Of a DNA stretch of 64,000 nt, positions 13,871-26,330 are shown one piece after another; the first letter of the stretch is position 1, and each line of letters begins with the position of its first letter. A program made the translations under genes and the position numbers. Under the pieces are notes generated by a model that was not told where the DNA came from, searched no databases, and worked only from the letters and a program-made list of their open reading frames with translations. Source of the stretch: Calliopsis andreniformis (Eukaryota > Arthropoda > Insecta > Hymenoptera > Andrenidae); assembly GCF_051401765.1 (NCBI RefSeq), contig NW_027480548.1, positions 310,001 to 374,000 of the forward strand, in the 5' to 3' direction.

Positions 13871-16800
13871 TTGAGGTTTGAGGAGACAGGACTGAGGGTT
13901 GAGGATTGAGGATTGAGAATTGAGGATTGAGGATTGAGGATTGAAGATTCAGGATTGGCTGTTGAGGATTGAACATTGAGGATTGAGGATTGAGGATTGA
14001 GGATTGAGGATTGAAGATTGAATATTGATGAATGAATATTGAGGATTGAGGATTGAGGGTTGTGGATTGAGAACGAGGACTGAGGGTTGAGTGTTGATGC
14101 CTGAGGTCTGAGGATTGAGGATTGAGGATTGCGAACTGAGGATTGAGGATTGAGGATTGAAGATTGAGGATTGGGTATTGAGGAATGAAGAATGAGGATT
14201 GAGGAATGAAGATTGGGGATTGAGTATTGAGGATTGAGGATTGAATATTGAGTATTGAGGATTGAATATTGAGGATTGAGGATTGAGGATTGAGGATTGA
14301 GGATTGAAGATTGAGTATTGAGGAATGAAGATTGAGGATTGAGGATTGAGGATTGAGGATTGAGTATTGAGGATTGACGATTGAAGATTGAGGATTGAGG
14401 ATTGAGGGTTGAGGATTGAGTGTTGAGGATTGAGGACGATGACTGAGGGTTGAACATTTGTGTTTGAGGTCTGAGGATTGAGGATTGAGGATTGAGAATT
14501 GAGGATTGAGGGTTGAGGATTGAAGATTGAGGATTGGGTATTGAGGATTGAGGATTGAGGATTGAAGATTGAGGATAGGGTATTGTGGATTGAAGAATGA
14601 TGATTGAGGATTGAGGATTGAGGATTGAGGATTGAATATTGAGTATTGAGGATTGAAGATCGACTATTGAGGATTGCGAATTGAGTATTGAGGGTTGGGG
14701 ATTGAGGATTGAAGATTGAGTATTGAGGATTGAAGGTTGAGGATTGTGGATTGAGGATTGAGGATTGAGGCTTGAATATTGTGGATTGGGGACTGATTGT
14801 TGAGGGTTAAGTGATGAGAATTGATGTTTGTGGATAGAGATTTGAAGATTGCAGGTTGAGTATTGAGTATTGAAAACTGTGAAATCATGGTATTCTATTG
14901 AGGATTGAGGATGGACTACTGACTGTTGAGGGCTGAGGGCTGAAGATTGAGGATTCAGGATTGAGGATTCAGGATTGAGGTTTGACTACTGAGGATTGAT
15001 GATTGAGGATTGAGGATTGAGGATAGAGGATTGAGGATTGAGGATTGAAGATTGAGTATTGAGGATTGAAGATTGAGGATTGAGGATTGAGGATTCAGGA
15101 TTGAGGATTGAAGATTGAGTACTGAAGATTGAAGATTGAGGATTGAGGATTGAGGACTGAGGATTGACGATTGAGGATTGAAGATTGAGTATTGAAGATT
15201 GAAGATTGAGAATTGAGGATTGAGGATTGAGGATTGAGGATTGAAGATTGAGTACTGAGGATTGAAGATTAAGATTGAGGATTGAGGATTGAGGACTGAG
15301 GATTGAGGATTGAGGATTGAAGGTTCAGTATTGAGGATTGAAGATTGAGAATTGAGGATTGAGGATTGAACATTGAGGACTGAGTGTTGAGGGTTGTGTG
15401 ATGAGAATTGATGTTTGTGGATAGAGATTTGAAGATTGCAGATTGAGTATTGAGTATTGAAAACTGTGAATTGAGTATATTCTATTGAGGATTGAGGATT
15501 GACAACTGATTGTTGAGGACTGAGGGCTGAAGATTGTGGGTTCCGGATTGAGGATTCAGAATTGAAATTTGAGGACTGAGCATTGAGGATTGAAGATTGA
15601 GTATTGAGGATTGAAGATTGAGAAATGAGGATTGAGGATTGAGGATTGAGGATGAGGGCTGAGGGTTGAGGATTGAAGTTTGAGGACCGAGGACTGAGGA
15701 TTGAGGATTGAGAATTGAGGATTGAGGATTGAGGGTTGAATTCTGAGGATTGGGTATTGAGGATTGAAGAATGAGGATTGAGGATTGAGGATTGAGGATT
15801 GAGGATTAAAGATTGAGAATTGAGGATTGAAGATTGACGATCGAGGATTGAGAATTGAGGATTGAGTATTGAGGATTGAGGATTGAAGATTGAGTATTGA
15901 GGATTGAAGGTTGAGGATTGTGGATTGAGGATTGAGGATTGAGGATTGAAAATTGAGGACTGGGGACTGAATGTTGAGGGTTGAATGATGAGAATTGATG
16001 TCTGTGGATAGAGATTTGAAGATTGCAGATTGAGTATTGAATATTGAAAACTGTGAATTGATGATATTCTATTGAGGATTGAGGATTGACAACTGATTGT
16101 TGAGGACTGAGGGCTGAAGCTTGAGGATTCTGGATTGAGGATTCAGGATTGAGGTTTGAGGAGAGAGGACTGAGGATTGAGGATTGAGGATTGAGAATTG
16201 AGGATTGAGGATTGAGGATTGAAGATTGAGGATTGGCTGTTGAGGATTGAACATTGAGGATTGAGGATTGAGGATTGAGGATTGAGGATTGAAGGTTGAA
16301 TATTGATGAATGAAGATTGAGGATTGAGGATTGAGGGTTGTGGATTGAGAACGAGGACTGAGGGTTGAGTGTTGATGCCTGAGGTCTGAGGATTGAGGAT
16401 TGAGGATTGCGAACTGAGGATTGAGGATTGAAGATTGAAGATTGAGGATTGGGTATTGAGGATTGAAGAATGAGGATTGAAGAATGAGGATTGGGGATTG
16501 AGTATTGAGGATTGAGGATTGAATATTGAGTATTGAGGATTGAATATTGAGGATTGAGGATTGAGGATTGAGGATTGAGTATTGAGGATTGAAGATTGAG
16601 TATTGAGGATTGAAGATTGAGACTTGAGGATTAAGGATTGAGGATTGAGGATTGAGGATTGAGGATTGAAGATTGAGGGTTGAGGATTGAGGATTGAGGA
16701 TTGAGGGTTGTGGATTGCGGACGAGGACTGAGGGTTGAATATTTATGGTTGAGGTCTGAGGATTGAGGATTGAGGATTGAGAATTGAGGATTGAGGATTG

Positions 16801-18009
16801 AGGATTGAAGATTGAGGATTGGGAATTGAGGATTGAAGATTGAGGATTGGCTGTTGAGGATTGAACATTGAGGATTGAGGATTGAGGATTGAGGATTGAG
16901 GATTGAAGGTTGAATATTGATGAATAAAGATTGAGGATTGAGGATTGAGGATTGAGGATTGAGGATTGAGGATTGAGGATTGAAGATTGAGTATTGAGGA
17001 TTGAAGATTGAGGATTGAGGATTGACGATTGAGGATTGAGGATTGAAGATTGAAGATTGAGGGTTGAGGATTGAAGATTAAGATTGAGGATTGAGGGTTG
17101 AGGATTTAGGGTTGATGATTGAGGATTGGGGACTGAGTATTGAGGGTTGAGTGATGAGAATTGATGTTTGTGGATAGAGATCTGAAGATTGCAGATTGAG
17201 TATTGAGTATTGAAAACTGTGAATTGAGGATATTGTATTGAGGATTCAGGATTGGCAACTGATTGTTGAGGACTCAGGGCTGAAGATTGAGGATCCAGGA
17301 TTGAGGATTCAGGATTGAGGTTTGAGGTCTGAGGATTGAGGATTGAGGATTGAGGATTGAGGATTGAGGATTGAGGATTGAAGACTGAGGATTGGGTATT
17401 GAGGATTGAACATTGAGGATTGCGTGTTGAGGATTGAGGATTGAGTATTGAGGATTGAAGGTTGACTGTTAATGATTGATGATTGAGGATTGAGGATTGA
17501 GTGTTGTGGATTGAGGACGAGGTCTGAGGGTTGAGTATTGATGTTTGATGTCTGAGGATTGAATATTGAGGATTAAGGATTGAGGATCGGGGATTGAGGA
17601 TCTGGGATTGGAGATTGTTTATTGAGGACTGAAGATTGAGGATTGAGGATTGAGGATTGAGGATTGAGGATTGAGGATTGAGGATTGAAGACTGAGGATC
17701 GGGTATTGATGATTGAACATTGAGGATTGAGGATTGAGGATTGAGGACTGAGGATTGAGGATTGAAGTTTGAATATTGATGAATGACGATTGAGGATTGA
17801 GGATTGAAGGTCGTGGATTGAGGACGAGGACTGAGGGTTGAGTATTGATACTTGAGGCCTGAGGATTGAGGATTGAGGATTGCGAATTGAGGATTGAGGA
17901 TTTAAGATTAAGGATTGGGTATTGAGGATTGAAGATTGAGCATTGAGGATTGAGGACAGAGGATTGAGGATTGGAGATTGAGTATTGAGGATTGAGGATT
18001 GACGATTGA
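13871..18009 (+). repeat. Mixed heptamer region with marker order e-a-b-c
   Basis: Markers lie at 14891 (e), 15478 (a), 16065 (b) and 17231 (c). The b-e interval from 13787 is 1,104 bases, the same as at 35148-36252 and 42927-44031. The part 15.8-17.2 kb resembles 23.4-24.8 kb, with an offset of 7,616 that becomes 7,623, i.e. one heptamer of difference. The end of this block (17.2-17.6 kb) repeats the c-type segment of module A. No non-heptamer DNA is present. Confidence 0.8.
14812..14958 (+). repeat. Marker block family e (representative copy)
   Basis: Diagnostic bases are GAAATCATGG (or GAAATCATGA) before the core and GGATGGAC after it. Core positions: 14891, 20654, 26558, 32597, 36252, 44031, 58247, 63808. 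Two eroded members near 29304 and 53841 read GAAATTATATTAAGG at the core and belong to the two C repeats. Confidence 0.88.
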
Positions 18010-20145
18010 GGATTGAGGATTGAGGATTGAGGATAGAGGATTGAGGATTGAGGATTGAAGATTGAGTATTGAGGATTGAAGATTGAGGATTGAGGATTGA
18101 GGATTCAGGGTTGGGGATTGAAGATTGAGTACTGAAGATTGAAGATTGAGGATTGAGGATTGAGGATTGAGGATTGACGATTGAGGATTGAAGATTGAGT
18201 ATTGAGGATTGAAGATTGAGGATTGAGGATTGAGGATTGAGGATTGAGGATTGAAGATTGAGTACTGAGGATTGAAGGTTAAGATTGAGGATTGAGGATT
18301 GAGGACTGAGGATTGAGGATTGAGGATTGAAGGTTCAGTATTGAGGATTGAAGATTGAGAATTGAGGATTGAGGATTGAACATTGAGGACTGAGTGTTGA
18401 GGGTTGAGTGATGAGAATTGATGTTTGTGGATAGAGATTTGAAGATTGCAGATTGAGTATTGAGTATTGAAAACTGTGAACTGAGTATATTCTATTGAGG
18501 ATTGAGGATTGACAACCGATTGTTGAGGTCTGAGGGCTGAAGATTGAGGGTTCCGGTTTGAGGATTCAGAATTGAAATTTGAGGACTGAGCATTGAGGAT
18601 TGAAGATTGAGTATTGAGGATTGAAGATTGAGAATTGAGGATTGAGGATTGAGGATTGAGGATTAGGGCTGAGGGTTGAGGATTGAGGTTTGAGGACCGA
18701 GGACTGAGGATTGAGGATTGAGAATTGAGGATTGAGGATTGAGGGTTTGAAGACTGAGGATTGGGTATTGAGGATTGAAGAATGAGGATTGAGGATTGAG
18801 GATTGAGGATTGAGGATTGAAGATTGAGAATTGAGGATTGAAGATTGACGATCGAGGATTGAGAATTGAGGATTGAGTATTGAGGATTGAGGATTGAAGA
18901 TTGAGTATTGAGGATTGAAGGTTGAGTATTGTGGATTGAGGATTGAGGATTGAGGATTGAAAATTGAGGATTGGGGACTGAATGTTGAGGGTTGAATGAT
19001 GAGAATTGATGTTTGTGGATAGAGATTTGAAGATTGCAGATTGAGTATTGAGTATTGAATACTGTGAATTGATGATATTCTATTGAGGATTGAGGATTGA
19101 CAACTGATTGTTGAGGACTGAGGGCTGAAGCTTGTGGATTCTGGATTGAGGATTCAGGATTGAGGTTTGAGGAGAGAGGACTGAGGATTGAGGATTGAGT
19201 ATTGAGAATTGAGGATTGAGGATTGAGGATTGAAGATTGAGGATTGGCTGTTGAGGATTGAACATTGAGGATTGAGGATTGAGGGTTGGGGATTGAGGAT
19301 TGAAGGTTGAATATTGATGAATAAAGATTGAGGATTGAGGATTGAGGATTGAGGATAGAGGATTGAGGATTAAGGATTGAAGATTGAGTATTGAGGATTG
19401 AAGATTGAGGATTGAGGATTGACGATTGAGGATTGAGGATTGAGGATTGAAGATTGAGGGTTGAGGATTGAAGATTAAGATTGAGGATTGAGGGTTGAGG
19501 ATTTAGGGTTGATGATTGAGGATTGGGGACCGAGTATTGAGGGTTGAGTGATGAGAATTGATGTTTGTGGATAGAGATCTGAAGATTGCAGATTGAGTAT
19601 TGAGTATTGAAAACTGTGAATTGAGGATATTGTATTGAGGATTCAGGATTGGCAACTGACTGTTGAGGACTCAGGGCTGAAGATTGAGGATTCAGGATTG
19701 AGGATTCAGGATTGAGGTTTGAGGTCTGAGGATTGAGGATTGAGGATTGAGGATTGAGGATTGAGGATTGAAGACTGAGGATTGGGTATTGAGGATTGAA
19801 CATTGAGGATTGCGTGTTGAGGATTGAGGATTGAGTATTGAGGATTGAAGGTTGACTGTTAATGATTGATGATTGAGGATTGAGGATTGAGTGTTGTGGA
19901 TTGAGGACGAGGTCTGAGGGTTGAGTATTGATGTTTGATGTCTGAGGATTGAATATTGAGGATTAAGGATTGAGGATCGGGGATTGAGGATCTGGGATTC
20001 GAGATTGTTTATTGAGGACTGAAGATTGAGGATTGAGGATTGAGGATTGAGAATTGAGAATTGAGGGTGAGTACTGAGTGTTGAGGATTGATGTTTGAGG
20101 AACGAGGATTGAGGATTGAGGATTGAGGACTGAGGATTGACGATT
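18010..20145 (+). repeat. Higher-order repeat B, copy 1 (offset 2,753)
   Basis: Markers a, b, c at 18488, 19076 and 19628 recur at 21241, 21829 and 22381, each exactly 2,753 bases on. The a-b spacing is 588 rather than the usual 587 because both copies carry an 8-base unit (GGTTTGAA, here near 18,744), a private variant that ties them together. Boundaries are set by eye and are good to a few heptamers. Confidence 0.87.
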
Positions 20146-20762
20146 GAAGATTGAGGATTGAGGATTGAGGGTTGAGGATTGAGTGTTGAGGATTGAGGAC
20201 GAGGACTGAGGGTTGAATATTTGTGTTTGAGGTCTGAGGATTGAGGATTGAGGATTGAGAATTGAGGATTGAGGGTTGAGGATTGAAGATTGAGGATTGA
20301 AGATTGAGAATTGAGGATTGAAGATTGACGATCGAGGATTGAGAATTGAGGATTGAGTATTGAGGATTGAGGATTGAAGATTGAGTATTGAGGATTGAAG
20401 GTTGAGTATTGTGGATTGAAGATCGACTATTGAGGATTGCGAATTGAGGATTGAGGGTTGGGGATTGAGGATTGAAGATTGAGTATTGAGGATTGAAGGT
20501 TGAGGATTGTGGATTGAGGATTGAGGATTGAGGCTTGAATATTGTGGATTGGGGACTGATTGTTGAGGGTTAAGTGATGAGAATTGATGTTTGTGGATAG
20601 AGATTTGAAGATTGCAGGTTGAGTATTGAGTATTGAAAACTGTGAAATCATGGTATTCTATTGAGGATTGAGGATGGACCACTGACTGTTGAGGGCTGAG
20701 GGCTGAAGATTGAGGATTCAGGATTGAGGATTCAGGATTGAGGTTTGAGGACTGAGGATTGA
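20146..20762 (+). repeat. e-type module between the two B copies
   Basis: This is about 617 bases holding the e marker at 20654. Its left part resembles 14,340-14,480: both share a unit near the six-base GACGAG or GACGAT word and the run TTTGTGTTTG, and the anchor offset is 5,763. It completes the 2,753-base period of repeat B. It is heptamer repeat throughout. Confidence 0.75.
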
Positions 20763-22898
20763 TGATTGAGGATTGAGGATTGAGGATAGAGGATTGAGGA
20801 TTGAGGATTGAAGATTGAGTATTGAGGATTGAAGATTGAGGATTGAGGATTGAGGATTCAGGATTGAGGATTGAAGATTGAGTACTGAAGATTGAAGATT
20901 GAGGATTGAGGATTGAGGACTGAGGATTGACGATTGAGGATTGAAGATTGAGTATTGAAGATTGAAGATTGAGAATTGAGGAATGAGGATTGAGGATTGA
21001 GGATTGAAGATTGAGTACTGAGGATTGAAGATTAAGATTGAGGATTGAGGATTGAGGACTGAGGATTGAGGATTGAGGATTGAAGGTTCAGTATTGAGGA
21101 TTGAAGATTGAGAATTGAGGATTGAGGATTGAACATTGAGGACTGAGTGTTGAGGGTTGTGTGATGAGAATTGATGTTTGTGGATAGAGATTTGAAGATT
21201 GCAGATTGAGTATTGAGTATTGAAAACTGTGAATTGAGTATATTCTATTGAGGATTGAGGATTGACAACTGATTGTTGAGGACTGAGGGCTGAAGATTGT
21301 GGGTTCCGGATTGAGGATTCAGAATTGAAATTTGAGGACTGAGCTTTGAGGATTGAAGATTGAGTATTGAGGATTGAAGATTGAGAAATGAGGATTGAGG
21401 ATTGAGGATTGAGGATGAGGGCTGAGGGTTGAGGATTGAAGTTTGAGGACCGAGGACTGAGGATTGAGGATTGAGAATTGAGGATTGAGGATTGAGGGTT
21501 TGAAGACTGAGGATTGGGTATTGAGGATTGAAGAATGAGGATTGAGGATTGAGGATTGAGGATTGAGGATTGAAGATTGAGAATTGAGGATTGAAGATTG
21601 ACGATCGAGGATTGAGAATTGAGGATTGAGTATTGAGGATTGAGGATTGAAGATTGAGTATTGAGGATTGAAGGTTGAGTATTGTGGATTGAGGATTGAG
21701 GATTGAGGATTGAAAATTGAGGATTGGGGACTGAATGTTGAGGGTTGAATGATGAGAATTGATGTTTGTGGATAGAGATTTGAAGATTGCAGATAGAGTA
21801 TTGAGTATTGAATACTGTGAATTGATGATATTCTATTGAGGATTGAGGATTGACAACTGATTGTTGAGGACTGAGGGCTGAAGCTTGTGGATTCTGGATT
21901 GACGATTCAGGATTGAGGTTTGAGGAGAGAGGACTGAGGATTGAGGATTGAGTATTGAGAATTGAGGATTGAGGATTGAGGATTGAAGATTGAGGATTGG
22001 CTGTTGAGGATTGAACATTGAGGATTGAGGATTGAGGATTGGTGATTGAGGATTGAAGGTTGAATATTGATGAATAAAGATTGAGGATTGAGGATTGAGG
22101 ATTGAGGATTGAGGATTGAGGATTGAGGATTGAAGATTGAGTATTGAGGATTGAAGATTGAGGATTGAGGATTGACGATTGAGGATTGAGGATTGAGGAT
22201 TGAAGATTGAGGGTTGAGGATTGAAGATTAAGATTGAGGATTGAGGGTTGAGGATTTAGGGTTGATGATTGAGGATTGGGGACCGAGTATTGAGGGTTGA
22301 GTGATGAGAATTGATGTTTGTGGATAGAGATCTGAAGATTGCAGATTGAGTATTGAGTATTGAAAACTGTGAATTGAGGATATTGTATTGAGGATTCAGG
22401 ATTGGCAACTGACTGTTGAGGACTCAGGGCTGAAGATTGAGGATTCAGGATTGAGGATTCAGGATTGAGGTTTGAGGTCTGAGGATTGAGGATTGAGGAT
22501 TGAGGATTGAGGATTGAGGATTGAAGACTGAGGATTGGGTATTGAGGATTGAACATTGAGGATTGCGTGTTGAGGATTGAGGATTGAGTATTGAGGATTG
22601 AAGGTTGACTGTTAATGATTGATGATTGAGGATTGAGGATTGAGTGTTGTGGATTGAGGACGAGGTCTGAGGGTTGAGTATTGATGTTTGATGTCTGAGG
22701 ATTGAATATTGAGGATTAAGGATTGAGGATCGGGGATTGAGGATCTGGGATTCGAGATTGTTTATTGAGGACTGAAGATTGAGGATTGAGGATTGAGGAT
22801 TGAGAATTGAGAATTGAGGGTGAGTACTGAGTGTTGAGGATTGATGTTTTCGGAACGAGGATTGAGGATTGAGGATTGAGGACTGAGGATTGACGATT
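20763..22898 (+). repeat. Higher-order repeat B, copy 2
   Basis: Direct copy of 18,010-20,145. It has the same a-b-c marker order and the same 8-base slip unit. Scattered point differences are visible, for example near 22,848-22,852 and at 21,796 (AGATAGAG in place of AGATTGAG). Similarity ends just after the shared GACTGAGGATTGACGATTGA, near 20,145 and 22,898. Confidence 0.86.
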
Positions 22899-25430
22899 GA
22901 GTATTGACGGTTGAGGATTGATTACTGAGGATTGAGGATTGAGGATTGAGGATTGAGGATTGAGGATTGAGGATTGAGGATTGAAGATTCAGTATTGACG
23001 ATTGAAGATTGAGAATTGAGGATTGAGGATTGAACATTGAGGACTGAGCGTTCAGGGTTGAGTGATGAGAATAGATGTTTCTGGATAGAGATTTGAACAT
23101 TGCAGATTGAGTATTGAGTATTGAAAACTGTGAATTGAGTATATTCTATTGAGGATTGAGGATTGACAACTGATTGTTGAGGACTGAGGGCTGAAGATTG
23201 AGGGTTCCGGATTGAGGATTCAGAATTGAAATTTGAGGACTGAGCATTGAGGATTGAAGATTGAGTATTGAGGATTGAAGATTGAGAATTGAGGATTGAG
23301 GATTGAGGATTGAGGATTGAGGACTGAGGATTGACGATTGAGTATTGAAGGTTGAGGATTGATTACTGAGGATTGAGGATTGAGGATTGAGGATTGAGGA
23401 TTGAGGATTGAGGATTGAGGATTGAAGATTGAGAATTGAGGATTGAAGATTGACGATCGAGGATTGAGAATTGAGGATTGAGTATTGAGGATTGAGGATT
23501 GAAGATTGAGTATTGAGGATTGAAGGTTGAGGATTGTGGATTGAGGATTGAGGATTGAGGATTGAAAACTGAGGACTGGGGACTGAATGTTGAGGGTTGA
23601 ATGATGAGAATTGATGTTTGTGGATAGAGATTTGAAGATTGCAGATTCAGTATTGAGTATTGAAAACTGTGAATTGATGATATTCTATTGAGGATTGAGG
23701 ATTGACAACTGATTGTTGAGGACTGAGGGCTGAAGCTTGAGGATTCTGGATTGAGGATTCAGGATTGAGGTTTGAGGAGAGAGGACTGAGGATTGAGGAT
23801 TGAGGATTGAGAATTGAGGATTGAGGATTGAGGATTGAAGATTGAGGATTGGCTGTTGAGGATTGAACATTGAGGATTGAGGATTGAGGATTGAGGATTG
23901 AGGATTGAAGTTTGAATATTGATGAATGAAGATTGAGGATTGAGGATCGAGGGTTGTGGATTGAGAACGAGGACTGAGGGTTGAGTGTTGATGCCTGAGG
24001 TCTGAGGATTGAGGATTGAGGATTGCGAACTGAGGATTGAGGATTGAAGATTGAAGATTGAGGATTGGGTATTGAGGATTGAAGAATGAGGATTGAAGAA
24101 TGAGGATTGGGGATTGAGTATTGAGGATTGAGGATTGAATATTGAGTATTGAGGATTGAATATTGAGGATTGAGGATTGAGGATTGAGGATTGAGGATTG
24201 AGGATTGAAGATTGAGTATTGAGGATTGAAGATTGAGACTTGAGGATTGAGGATTGAGGATTGAGGATTGAGGATTGAGGATTGAAGATTGAGGATTGAG
24301 GATTGAGGATTGAGGATTGAGGGTTGTGGATTGAGGACGAGGACTGAGGGTTGAATATTTATGATTGAGGTCTGAGGATTGAGGATTGAGGATTGAGAAT
24401 TGAGGATTGAGGATTGAGGATTGAAGATTGAGGATTGGGAATTGAGGATTGAAGATTGAGGATTGGCTGTTGAGGATTGAACATTGAGGATTGAGGATTG
24501 AGGATTGAGGATTGAGGATTGAAGGTTGAATATTGATGAATAAAGATTGAGGATTGAGGATTGAGGATTGAGGATTGAGGATTGAGGATTGAGGATTGAG
24601 GATTGAAGATTGAGTATTGAGGATTGAAGATTGAGGATTGAGGATTGACGATTGAGGATTGAGGATTGAGGATTGAAGATTGAGGGTTGAGGATTGAAGA
24701 TTAAGATTGAGGATTGAGGGTTGAGGATTTAGGGTTGATGGTTGAGGATTGGGGACTGAGTATTGAGGGTTGAGTGATGAGAATTGATGTTTGTGGATAG
24801 AGATCTGAAGATTGCAGATTGAGTATTGAGTATTGAAAACTGTGAATTGATGATATTCTATTGAGGATTGTGGATTGACAACTGATTGTTGAGGACTGAG
24901 GGCTGAAGCTTGAGGATTCTGGATTGAGGATTCAGGATTGAGGTTTGAGGAGAGAGGACTGAGGGTTGAGGATTGAGGATTGAGAATTGAGGATTGAGGA
25001 TTGAGGATTGAAGATTGAGGATTGGCTGTTGAGTATTGAACATTGAGGATTGAGGATTGAGGATTGAGGATTGAGGATTGAAGGTTGAATATTGATGAAT
25101 GAAGATTGAGGATTGAGGATTGAGGGTTGTGGATTGAGAACGAGGACTGAGGGTTGAGTGTTGATGCCTGAGGTCTGAGGATTGAGGATTGAGGATTGCG
25201 AACTGAGGATTGAGGATTGAGGATTGAAGATTGAGGATTGGGTATTGAGGAATGAAGAATGAGGATTGAAGAATGAAGATTGGGGATTGAGTATTGAGGA
25301 TTGAGGATTGAATATTGAGTATTGAGGATTGAATATTGAGGATTGAGGATTGAGGATTGAGGATTGAGGATTGAAGATTGAGTATTGAGGAATGAAGATT
25401 GAGGATTGAGGATTGAGGATTGAGGATTGA
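22899..25430 (+). repeat. Mixed heptamer region, markers a-b-b
   Basis: Markers lie at 23152 (a), 23681 (b) and 24854 (b). The stretch 23.4-24.8 kb parallels 15.8-17.2 kb. From 24,854 onward the order and content follow the b-to-e interval seen at 13,787, 35,148 and 42,927. No gene-like or unique sequence is present. Confidence 0.78.
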
Positions 25431-26330
25431 GTATTGAGGATTGACGATTGAAGATTGAGGATTGAGGATTGAGGGTTGATGATTGAGGGTTGAGGATTGA
25501 GGACGAGGACTGAGGGTTGAATATTTATGTTTGAGGTCTGAGGATTGAGGATTGAGGATTGAGAATTGAGGATTGAGGGTTGAGGATTGAAGATTGAGGA
25601 TTGGGTATTGAGGATTGAGGATTGAGGATTGAAGATTGAGGATAGGGTATTGAGGATTGAAGAATGATGATTGAGGATTGAGGATTGAGGATTGAGTATT
25701 GAATATTGAGTATTGAGGATTGAGGATTGAGGATTGAGGATTGACGATTGAAGATTGAGGATTGAGGATTGAGGGTTGAGGATTGAGGGTTGAGGATTGA
25801 GGACGAGGACTGAGGGTTGAATATTTATGTTTGAGGTCTGAGGATTGAGGATTGAGGATTGAGAATTGAGGATTGAGGGTTGAGGATTGAAGATTGAGGA
25901 TTGGGTATTGAGGATTGAGGATTGAGGATTGAAGATTGAGGATAGGGTATTGAGGATTGAAGAATGATGATTGAGGATTGAGGATTGAGGATTGAGGATT
26001 GAATATTGAGTATTGAGGATTGAGGATTGAGGATTGAGGATTGACGATTGAAGATTGAGGATTGAGGATTGAGGGTTGAGGATTGAGGGTTGAGGATTGA
26101 GGACGAGGACTGAGGGTTGAATATTTATGTTTGAGGTCTGAGGATTGAGGATTGAGGATTGAGAATTGAGGATTGAGGGTTGAGGATTGAAGATTGAGGA
26201 TTGGGTATTGAGGATTGAGGATTGAGGATTGAAGATTGAGGATAGGGTATTGAGGATTGAAGAATGATGATTGAGGATTGAGGATTGAGGATTGAGGATT
26301 GAATATTGAGTATTGAGGATTGAAGATCGA
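25431..26330 (+). repeat. Three tandem copies of a 300-base subunit
   Basis: Copies start near 25,431, 25,731 and 26,031; boundaries can slide because the flanks are also repeat. Each carries the same six-base slip unit GACGAG (25,502, 25,802, 26,102) and the same ATATTTATG variant. Copies 1 and 2 differ at one base near 25,480 and one near 25,696. A unit of 43 heptamers with one six-base member is 300 bases, as observed. Elsewhere the b-e interval is 1,104 bases with one such unit; here it is 1,704, exactly two units more. Confidence 0.93.

Noticed and set aside
17908..22556. 631- and 612-codon minus-strand frames (17,908-19,803 and 20,718-22,556)
   Set aside because: They are related only because they lie in the two copies of repeat B. 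The peptide is the heptamer translation, with register jumps at one-base slips.
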